This document shows, piece by piece, positions 5,161 through 11,228 of a DNA stretch of 11,228 nt. A model generated the notes under the pieces. The model was not told where the DNA came from. It did not search any database and worked only from the letters and a program-made list of their open reading frames with translations. The stretch lies in contig JADFGE010000054.1 in assembly GCA_022567855.1 (NCBI GenBank), positions 1-11,228 on the forward strand, read 5' to 3'. The translations under genes were made by a program, and so were the position numbers. Positions within the stretch are counted from its first letter, which is position 1. Every line of letters begins with the position of its first letter. The stretch is from Planctomycetota bacterium (lineage in GTDB: Bacteria; Planctomycetota; Phycisphaerae; Phycisphaerales; SM1A02).

Positions 5161-7401
5161 CTATGGGTCGTCCCCGGCCGTGGAATTGGTCGCCAGCGCT
5201 ACGCGGATTCGTTCGAGCACCTCTCGCAGCGCACGCGTGTAGGTCAGATCACGTCGAACGATCTCAGCAAACTCAGCTTGCAGTTCAAAGCGGAGGACGT
5301 CGTCGTCCAGGAGCGTTTCGGCCAGTGTGGCCAGTTCCTCCGCGTCACGAAAGACCACGCGGTCCAGCGAGGGGAAGGTGCGCAGGGTGGCGGAAGCGGC
5401 CTCGGCCGGTGGGCGGCACCGCCGATACTCCTCCAGGCTTCGATGAGAGAAGTCGGGCGGTATGAATCGCCCCAACACGAGACAGCCGCTGGCCAGCGCC
5501 TCGTATGTTCGCTGATGACTATACCCCCCAGGGATCGTTTGGACGGAAAGCTTCGAGCCGCGGTAGGCTCGTCGAAGGGCTTCGCCGTGTTCGATCGGGC
5601 CGGCCGCGTACGCGCAGAGGACCGGGTCGCGCGACCAACCTCGTCCATAGAGCTTGAAAACTCTGCCGGTCTGGGCCGCCCATTGGGCGATCCACAGCAA
5701 CGTCTCGCGCCGGAACCGCAGGTCGAAAAGGCGATACAAGTAGAAATTGGCGATCTTCTCCAGATCGTCGTTCGTCAGCGAAAGTTCCATCTCCTTGGCA
5801 AGTCGCGCAATGTATGGCTTGCAGCGATGCAGTTCGAGGTGTTGGTCGCTGCGACTCATTGCTTCCACCTCGTCATCGATTCGATCAAGCATTGGATGCA
5901 ATTGCTTGGGAGTCGACGATCGCCACTTGGCGCGATGCTCATCGAACGTGTCGTGCAGATGACCGACGTACATCATGTCTGCTGCGTAAACCGACTTTTC
6001 TGCGGGATCGACGGGGCCGTCGTGGAACGTTCGCGTTGATACCGGAAACGGCGCCGGGAAGAAGCGCGACTCCGGGTAGCCAAACTCTCTCGTGCAGCGC
6101 TTCGAGTAGTAGCCGCAGACGAAGTCCAACGGCCCCAGCGACGTGCCGGTCTTCTTCGACAGCACAAGGTCCGTGGGATCCTGAACCCAGGTGAGCACCG
6201 GCACGTTGCCCAACGAAAGCGCTCGCTCACTTCGGAAGTGATTGATCATGATCACCAAAGCGGGATCGGCATCATAGATGGCCCGACTCGTGGTCAGCGT
6301 CGTGTGCGTCCGATGATCAGCCGTCTCTATTATCAGATCGAACTCGTACCCGAGTTCCGCCAGGGCGTGACCAATGTCCCGCATCGAATACTGAAGCATT
6401 GTCGTGAATCGCGAGGTGAAGCCGAGGATGCGAGCGCCCGGCTCCAGACGCCGGGACCAATACGCGGCATCACGTTCACGCCCGCGTTGTTCATGGAGGT
6501 TTGCAAGCTCACGAAAGGCCTCGTTGCGACGGGTCGTCACCCGTTGTCCTATCTGTTGGACCTGCTCACCAAGCTGTGGGGCCCAGCTCGCGCACAAATG
6601 AACTTCCGGAACCGCGATATCTTCATTGTCTTGGAAAAAACGTTCGTAGGTTTCCAACGCATCAGGGCCCACGAAGAAGTACAAACGCTCGTCGCCCAAC
6701 ACTGCGGTGCGATCGGCCACATGAAGCCAGGCCGCCAAACGCCCAACGTCAGGGTCGACAACAAACAGGGGCGCGCTTTCGGCCCCTTCGTCTGGCTGCG
6801 TCGCACCATAGGCTCGGTCGATGAGCTGGTTCAACGCGATTCCGACGACGACCGCCGCCGGCCCGCCCGCCGCCAACGGAAGCTCCAGCCCAGCCACCGC
6901 CGCGTGATCGAGCAAGCCGGGCAACCACGAACGAAGTTTCCCCGTGGCTCGGGTGGAAACGTGGTATTGACCATCGAGCGTCTGAAACAGATCGACCCGG
7001 CGTCTTGACTCGTGTAGCGCCGAGACACGTTCCGCCAGTTGTGGATGATGCTCGGCCAGGGCCTTGCGGTTCGCCTCAAACTGCCCACGGAAGCGGTCCC
7101 AAGGCACACGACCGATCGGAACCGAGGTCAGGCTCTTTCGCAAGCCGTCCACATCGACACCAAGCTCGATATCCGTGCGCACTTGCAGCAGCTCCCGGGC
7201 GGGACCACCCAGGCCCAACTTCACCAGGGCCGAAAGCGTCAGAAGAACAACTTCCGGATCGGACTCGACACGCCCCAGATACGCAAAGGCTTGATCGAGG
7301 AACCGGTAGGGCTGGTCACTGCGCCCCAGCGCGATCAGGAGATTCCTGTCGTCGCCGGCCGCCCTGGTCGTCAGATCGCTACTGGATGCAAGCTGTGGCA
7401 C
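5161..7401 (-). CDS. CgeB-like glycosyltransferase with a long N-terminal MptE/Maf-like region
   Basis: The C-terminal half (about residues 321-745) is a GT-B glycosyltransferase of the CgeB/DUF3880 type. RILGFTSRFTTMLQYSMRDI opens its first Rossmann half, and TWVQDPTDLV, YYSKRCTREFGYP and PAPFPVS follow. The second half has KLYGRGWSRDP (583-593), GPIEHGEALRRAY, GSKLSVQTIPGGYSHQRTYE and ALASGCLVLGRF (635-646), the group-1 signature including the conserved H-x-R-x-x-E. The first 320 residues include short helical repeats (about 30-75) and a stretch PLFVVDPDVGRLAAWL, LGDERLYFFVGPD (211-247) resembling the DUF115/MptE-like region found in bacterial Maf flagellin glycosyltransferases. This makes a protein-glycosylating or surface-glycan role likely, but the acceptor is unknown. 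No signal peptide or membrane helix. The start is GTG; an in-frame TGA lies seven codons upstream, and GGAGG is 20 bases away, too far for a normal site. Confidence 0.85.
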   Translation of the reverse strand: MPQLASSSDLTTRAAGDDRNLLIALGRSDQPYRFLDQAFAYLGRVESDPEVVLLTLSALVKLGLGGPARELLQVRTDIELGVDVDGLRKSLTSVPIGRVPWDRFRGQFEANRKALAEHHPQLAERVSALHESRRRVDLFQTLDGQYHVSTRATGKLRSWLPGLLDHAAVAGLELPLAAGGPAAVVVGIALNQLIDRAYGATQPDEGAESAPLFVVDPDVGRLAAWLHVADRTAVLGDERLYFFVGPDALETYERFFQDNEDIAVPEVHLCASWAPQLGEQVQQIGQRVTTRRNEAFRELANLHEQRGRERDAAYWSRRLEPGARILGFTSRFTTMLQYSMRDIGHALAELGYEFDLIIETADHRTHTTLTTSRAIYDADPALVIMINHFRSERALSLGNVPVLTWVQDPTDLVLSKKTGTSLGPLDFVCGYYSKRCTREFGYPESRFFPAPFPVSTRTFHDGPVDPAEKSVYAADMMYVGHLHDTFDEHRAKWRSSTPKQLHPMLDRIDDEVEAMSRSDQHLELHRCKPYIARLAKEMELSLTNDDLEKIANFYLYRLFDLRFRRETLLWIAQWAAQTGRVFKLYGRGWSRDPVLCAYAAGPIEHGEALRRAYRGSKLSVQTIPGGYSHQRTYEALASGCLVLGRFIPPDFSHRSLEEYRRCRPPAEAASATLRTFPSLDRVVFRDAEELATLAETLLDDDVLRFELQAEFAEIVRRDLTYTRALREVLERIRVALATNSTAGDDP

Positions 7402-7637
7402 TATGGTATGGGATCGTCAAACCTCCCACCACGCACTAAAGAAATTCCCATGGTGCCAGGCCAAGCCCGCCCGGAACATACCTATTTCCACGCAGATCCC
7501 ATTTTCGTAACGGGGGGGCTAAAAGGACGACCAGCGTGCCCACCAGCCAGTAACGCCGACAAGACAATTCACACTTCACCCCCGCTGAACACACCGGAGT
7601 CCGACGACTTGAAGAGGATCGCGAGGCTTACACAGCG
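7402..7637. other. Intergenic gap, no clear signal
   Basis: This 236-base gap separates the FG-GAP lipoprotein gene from the CgeB-like gene. It should hold the latter's promoter, but I find no pair of -35/-10 boxes worth naming, and no hairpin followed by T residues after the lipoprotein stop. A G7 run on the plus strand (7512-7518) is the only oddity. Confidence 0.4.
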
Positions 7638-9356
7638 TCAGTTTTTCACCGGCGTTCCCGTCCCCTCGCGCAGCTCATAGAGATGCTTGGCATCGAAAGG
7701 TCCGAATCCTTCTCGGTAACCGCTCGGCCACCGGACGCGCACTCGAGTGACGTGCTCGATATCGCCAAGCCCGAAATGGACGCGCGGATCGTTGCTGGCC
7801 TGATAACTATAGGCGGTCTGCACCGTGCGCAACTGGCGGCGCCCACCCGCTTCCAGCTCCACGATGGCCCCGACCGCGTCGACGCCTCGTTTATCCAGGA
7901 CCCTGAACATGATCCAGTGGCCGCGTGAGCCCACAATGTTTCGCAGGAGGTACGCACGGGCATCGCGGTTGATCACCACAATGTCGATATCGCCGTCGTT
8001 GTCCAGGTCCCCGAAAGCTGCGGCCCGACTGGTTGTGATCAACGACTTGTTGACACCGCCGGGAGGCGTCATTTCCGAGAATCGACCGTCACGCAGACCA
8101 CGAAACAGTTGATTCGGCTCGGCATTGGCATCCTCGGCAATCAGGTTACGCCGACCATACCGCACCCGTCCGTTGACGATGTAGATGTCGCGGTGGCCGT
8201 CGTGATCGAAGTCTGCGAAGCCCAGTCCGAAACCGGTAGCGGCTCGACTCGGCTCGCCCAGACCTTGCGCGACCGTCATGTCCTCGAAGTACTCACCTTC
8301 GTTGACATAAAGCGTGTTGGTTTCGCCCGCCAAATGGGACAGGAACACATCGGGCCGTCCGTCCTGGTCGATGTCCACCGCCATTACGCCCATGCCCGCC
8401 TCGGTCATCCCGTCCTCGTTCACCGCACAGCTGCGGATCACGGCCTCCTCGGTGAACGTTCCATCCCCTGCGTTGATCCAAAGCTGATTGGGCATGCCAT
8501 CGTTGGCGACATAGATGTCCGGGCGGCCGTCAAGGTTGTAATCGGCCCAGGCGACCCCGAGACCGTTTCCGAAGGCAAATTGCAGACCGGCCGACGCGGA
8601 GACGTCTTCGAACCGGCCGTCACCCGTGCCGCGGTAGAGCGTATCGGGTGCAGGGGCCTGATAGCTATTGGGCGAACAGTAGTCGAGGACGCCGTAGCGG
8701 CCCATGCAATCGATCTCATGCTCGGGTGACCACTTGAGGTAGTTGGCAATGAAGAGGTCAAGATGCCCATCGCCGTTGTAATCCACAAACGCACAGCTTG
8801 CGCCCCATGATTCGTCTCCGACGCCGGCCTCGAGCGTGACATCGGTGAAGGTGCCGTCGCCGTTATTCCGGTACAGAACATTGCGGCCGACATTGGTCAC
8901 ATAAAGATCCACGTCGCCGTCAGCATCGTAATCGGCGCACGCGACACCGTTGCCATATCCGTTGTCACCGACGCCGGCGGCGTCAGTGACATCCTCGAAG
9001 GTGCCGTCGCCCAAGTTGCGATAGAGCTTGTTGCCGGGCGGGTTGGTGCCGGCGGGATTCACCGAGCCCCCCTGGACGCAATAGATGTCAAGATCACCAT
9101 CGCCGTCATAGTCGAACAGTCCCACGCCACCGGTCATGATCTCCGGCATATAGAACCGACTCTCATGACCGGACACGTGTTTGAAAGTGAAGTTCGTTCC
9201 GGCGGCCACTTCCTCGAACCAGGCGTCAGCGCGGCCGGCATCGGCTGATCCGGATGTGGGTGATTTCTTTCGGCATCCTGCGCACAGCGAAGTCGAGAGC
9301 AGAATGATCAAGCAGAGACGCCACACGACGCAACCTACCGGAACTTGTTCTTGCAT
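7638..9356 (-). CDS. CRTAC1-family FG-GAP/VCBS repeat lipoprotein with C-terminal ASPIC/UnbV domain
   Basis: A secreted, lipid-anchored beta-propeller protein, probably facing the periplasm or cell surface. The N-terminus has a hydrophobic signal (residues 10-27) and a lipobox-like LCAGC with the acceptor cysteine at 28; Cys at -3 is slightly unusual. Seven Ca-binding loops of the D-x-D-x-D-G-x-x-D kind follow at about 82-90, 142-150, 192-200, 272-280, 328-336, 382-390 and 450-458, one per FG-GAP blade, each with a nearby LYRNxGDGTF-like strand. This predicts a complete seven-bladed propeller. The C-terminal part (about 495-560: GAIVELEAGGRRQLRTVQ through FGLGDIEHVTRVRVRWPSG) is the ASPIC/UnbV domain. 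Length of 572 is normal for the family. The gene follows the TPR gene by 46 bases, a pairing common in planctomycetes and acidobacteria; the biological role is not established. No clear ribosome binding site is seen; GTG at residue 11 is another possible start. Confidence 0.92.
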   Translation of the reverse strand: MQEQVPVGCVVWRLCLIILLSTSLCAGCRKKSPTSGSADAGRADAWFEEVAAGTNFTFKHVSGHESRFYMPEIMTGGVGLFDYDGDGDLDIYCVQGGSVNPAGTNPPGNKLYRNLGDGTFEDVTDAAGVGDNGYGNGVACADYDADGDVDLYVTNVGRNVLYRNNGDGTFTDVTLEAGVGDESWGASCAFVDYNGDGHLDLFIANYLKWSPEHEIDCMGRYGVLDYCSPNSYQAPAPDTLYRGTGDGRFEDVSASAGLQFAFGNGLGVAWADYNLDGRPDIYVANDGMPNQLWINAGDGTFTEEAVIRSCAVNEDGMTEAGMGVMAVDIDQDGRPDVFLSHLAGETNTLYVNEGEYFEDMTVAQGLGEPSRAATGFGLGFADFDHDGHRDIYIVNGRVRYGRRNLIAEDANAEPNQLFRGLRDGRFSEMTPPGGVNKSLITTSRAAAFGDLDNDGDIDIVVINRDARAYLLRNIVGSRGHWIMFRVLDKRGVDAVGAIVELEAGGRRQLRTVQTAYSYQASNDPRVHFGLGDIEHVTRVRVRWPSGYREGFGPFDAKHLYELREGTGTPVKN

Positions 9357-9405
9357 GGGATTCCGTTCGTTTGGCTGGTTAGCCCCTTTTGAAAGCCGTC
9401 ATCGC

Positions 9406-10959
9406 CTATCGGTCGGTTGGATCTGTGAGAAGGCTCAGTCGTTTCTCCAGAGCGGCCAACTTCGGCTCCTGGGGCGCCAGCTTGCGCGCCGCTTCCAGGG
9501 CGGTTGCGGCTTCGGGGAATTCACCGAGCTGCATGTGCGCCTCGGCGAGGCCTAGAAAGCCCCGCCCCGTGCCTGCACGCTTCCGCGTCGCGTTCATGTA
9601 GTGTTGTTTGGCATCGGCTGGACGATTCAAGCTCATGCACAGGTCGCCAGCTCGCATCCGGATAGGAGAATTCTGCGGATCGCAGCGGATCGCCGCTTCG
9701 AGCGCGGCCAGTGCCTCAAGATCTCTTTTCATGGCCCGAAGGACGTGGGCCTTGACAACGTGCGTTTGTGCCATGGACGGGGCAAGTTCGGTGGCGCGGT
9801 CGGCGCAATCGAGGGCTTCCTCAGTCAGGCCCAGGCGCAGGCAGGAAACGGCCAGATTGACATAGGCACGAAAACTGGAGGGATCGATCCGCGTGGCCTT
9901 GCGGTGCATGTCGCGGGCCTCTTGTGCCCGCCCGGCATCGTAATACGCAAGACCAAGGTTGCCCATGACGTCCACGTTATCCGGATGCCATGCCAGCGCC
10001 TCTTCGAGGATCTCGACACTTCTACCTGGTTCGCCCCTTGATCGGTATGTCCGAGCCATCCTGAATTGATCATTCAGCCCCTTTTGATGGTGAGGAATGG
10101 TCACGGACCACTCGTCGTGAATGGGGTACTTCTTCGCGTTCAGCCCCAGGTCGAGTTCTCTTTGGGCTTCGTCCATCCGCCCTAATCTGCGGTAGGCGAG
10201 TCCGAGTTGATGATGTGCAAGCTTGGCTTTGGGGTCTAGTTGGATAGCCTTCTCAAGTTGTCTCGCGGCTTCGGCAAACTCGCCCTTGCGATGGTTGACA
10301 GTCCCTAGCCCGGCGTACCCACGCCACTGGTCAGGCGCCAGAGCAATCAGGTTGTTGAAAGCTGACTCCGCTTCGTCGTTGGCGCCCTTGCGCAGCAATG
10401 CGTCGCCCAGATGATAATACACCGGTGCGAAGTCAGGGAACCGGGCGGTCAGTTGACGGAAAAGATCGAGTCCCTCGTCCATACGTTCCATCTCCATGAT
10501 GGAGATGGCCACGTGGAGATGCGCGTGCGGCTCATCTGGGCTGAGCCGGACGGCGTTCTGAAACGACGCAAGGGCTTGGGGCAAGAAACCGTTGGCCACA
10601 TACACCAACCCCAGCGTCGCCTGGCGATGCGCGTCATTCGGGGCCTCCTGGACCCACTCGACGTGATCGAGCACGTACTTCCTTATTTGAGGGTCAATGT
10701 TATCCGGATCGGGGAGCGTGGATACCGTCAAGGGCGCGTCGGAGCCGAGTGACTTCATCCGGAGCACGAGTCCGGATCCAGCCGCGACCAAAAGGAGGGC
10801 GAACATGTACAGCAACCACCTCCGCTTCCTGGGTTGGTCAGAGCGGCATTCTGGCGCGCCGCGTTGAGCGGGTTTTCCGGGTCTTGTGCCTTTCTTTTTG
10901 GCCTGCCCTTTCCTTGCCGCCGACCTCGAACGCCGACCTCCTGCGGGCGCGCCGGTCAT
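9406..10959 (-). CDS. Membrane-anchored TPR repeat protein
   Basis: A protein-interaction scaffold with one N-terminal membrane helix. Residues 1-47 are very basic (many Lys/Arg) and should stay in the cytoplasm; 48-67 form the helix (WLLYMFALLLVAAGSGLVL); the rest should lie in the periplasm. About eleven TPR units of 34 residues run from 107 to 497, with typical signatures such as YHLGDALLRKGANDEAESAF, LGLAYRRLGRMDEAQ and LGLAYYDAGRAQEA. The array is broken by a roughly 17-residue insert (277-293, containing IHDEWSVTIPHH), after which five or six more units follow. The unit at 430-463 is degenerate. It is the first gene of the likely operon with the FG-GAP lipoprotein, and both products would meet outside the cytoplasm. 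The ATG overlaps the stop of a tiny upstream frame (ATGA) and has no good binding site of its own, so its translation may depend on that frame. Confidence 0.9.
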   Translation of the reverse strand: MTGAPAGGRRSRSAARKGQAKKKGTRPGKPAQRGAPECRSDQPRKRRWLLYMFALLLVAAGSGLVLRMKSLGSDAPLTVSTLPDPDNIDPQIRKYVLDHVEWVQEAPNDAHRQATLGLVYVANGFLPQALASFQNAVRLSPDEPHAHLHVAISIMEMERMDEGLDLFRQLTARFPDFAPVYYHLGDALLRKGANDEAESAFNNLIALAPDQWRGYAGLGTVNHRKGEFAEAARQLEKAIQLDPKAKLAHHQLGLAYRRLGRMDEAQRELDLGLNAKKYPIHDEWSVTIPHHQKGLNDQFRMARTYRSRGEPGRSVEILEEALAWHPDNVDVMGNLGLAYYDAGRAQEARDMHRKATRIDPSSFRAYVNLAVSCLRLGLTEEALDCADRATELAPSMAQTHVVKAHVLRAMKRDLEALAALEAAIRCDPQNSPIRMRAGDLCMSLNRPADAKQHYMNATRKRAGTGRGFLGLAEAHMQLGEFPEAATALEAARKLAPQEPKLAALEKRLSLLTDPTDR

Positions 10960-11009
10960 GGCATTCTCAAGCCGACAATACTCCGCGAATATCCGCTGCC
11001 AACTAACAC
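10956..11009 (-). CDS. Possible 17-residue upstream reading frame coupled to the TPR gene
   Basis: A GTG at 11009 starts a 17-codon frame (MLVGSGYSRSIVGLRMP when read with initiator Met) whose TGA overlaps the TPR gene's ATG by ATGA. A GGGAGG stands 7 bases before the GTG, the best ribosome binding site in the window, while the TPR ATG itself has none. The arrangement suggests a leader peptide that delivers ribosomes to the TPR start. The peptide has no known relative that I can name, and chance is a real alternative. Confidence 0.3.
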   Translation of the reverse strand: MLVGSGYSRSIVGLRMP

Positions 11010-11016
11010 GAGATCG

Positions 11017-11022
11017 CCTCCC
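11017..11022 (-). promoter_or_regulatory. Strong ribosome binding site upstream of the TPR gene
   Basis: GGGAGG on the minus strand, 7 bases before a GTG at 11009 but about 57 bases before the TPR gene's ATG. It fits the short upstream frame, not the TPR gene directly. Confidence 0.4.
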
Positions 11023-11097
11023 GGACGTTCAACCCGTCGCCGTCCCTGCTCCGAAGGTAGGTAGTCATGATCAGGATGACCGCCCCGGCCGTCAATC

Positions 11098-11130
11098 CGC
11101 GGTTTCCCATTTGTCAGGTATCAAACCGCG
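11098..11130. repeat. 8-base inverted repeat upstream of the TPR gene
   Basis: CGCGGTTT (11098-11105) and AAACCGCG (11123-11130) are perfect inverted copies 17 bases apart. They directly follow the proposed -10 box at 11131-11136 on the minus strand, where a repressor site or a leader hairpin could lie. Confidence 0.35.
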
Positions 11131-11159
11131 ATCGTACCCAAACGAATCACTCGATACAA
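11131..11159 (-). promoter_or_regulatory. Weak promoter candidate for the TPR-lipoprotein operon
   Basis: TTGTAT (11154-11159) and TACGAT (11131-11136) on the minus strand are 17 bases apart. They match consensus at only three and four of six positions, so this is a suggestion based mainly on spacing and place. Confidence 0.25.
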
Positions 11160-11228
11160 GCGAAAACACCATTTGCGCCGTGATTCGTGCCTGTCTGGCT
11201 GCACCAAGGGGGCAATCCGCGTCCGGCG

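Noticed and set aside
6238..7008. Plus-strand reading frame of 256 codons inside the CgeB-like gene
   Set aside because: The opposite strand carries an intact 746-codon glycosyltransferase with conserved motifs.
11003..11110. Minus-strand ATG frame of 35 codons with a short hydrophobic stretch upstream of the TPR gene
   Set aside because: It lacks a ribosome binding site and overlaps other short frames in the same stretch; its good third-position GC alone is not enough.
11092..11226. Minus-strand open frame entering from the right edge and ending at a TGA at 11092-11094 (product ending DKWETAD)
   Set aside because: It is only about 45 codons, third positions are not enriched in G/C, and no family is recognisable. 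It could be the end of an upstream gene, but the visible part does not support a call.
1..11228. CRISPR array, tRNA or rRNA gene, phage or toxin-antitoxin genes
   Set aside because: No regularly spaced direct repeats, no cloverleaf ending in a tRNA-like acceptor, no rRNA stretches and no integrase, capsid or antitoxin-like proteins were found on either strand.

Overview
All convincing genes in this window lie on the minus strand, so transcription runs from right to left. The GC-rich DNA, the scarcity of clear Shine-Dalgarno sites, and the pairing of a membrane-anchored TPR protein with a CRTAC1-type FG-GAP lipoprotein suggest a planctomycete-like bacterium, possibly from an environmental or metagenome assembly. 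This is an inference from gene content; there is no rRNA or marker gene to confirm it.

Right part (about 11228 to 7638): a TPR protein with one N-terminal membrane helix is followed after 46 bases by a secreted seven-repeat FG-GAP/UnbV lipoprotein. They probably form one operon. A 17-codon reading frame with an excellent ribosome binding site overlaps the start of the TPR gene.

Middle part (7401 to 2094): a 746-residue CgeB-like glycosyltransferase with a long N-terminal extension stands alone. After a gap with a good promoter candidate comes a two-gene unit: a capsule-synthesis-type GT-B protein whose stop overlaps the start of a cytosolic-looking beta-propeller protein (ATGA). Together these three genes look like a locus for an unidentified surface glycan or glycoconjugate.

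Left part (2093 to 1): a non-coding stretch holds a 131-bp palindromic, MITE-like repeat, a promoter candidate and a structured leader. It is followed by a striking chimeric reading frame. Its N-terminal two thirds are a five-helix, histidine-bearing cytochrome b-like membrane domain, and its C-terminal third is the end of a nucleotide-sugar epimerase/dehydratase. Codon usage changes sharply at the join. Downstream, overlapping by GTGA, is the start of a WecA/MraY-type polyprenyl-phosphate sugar-1-phosphate transferase cut by the window edge. The epimerase tail and WecA-like gene belong to a polysaccharide locus, while the cytochrome part does not. The join is either a natural recombination or an assembly misjoin, and it is the most unusual thing in the window.
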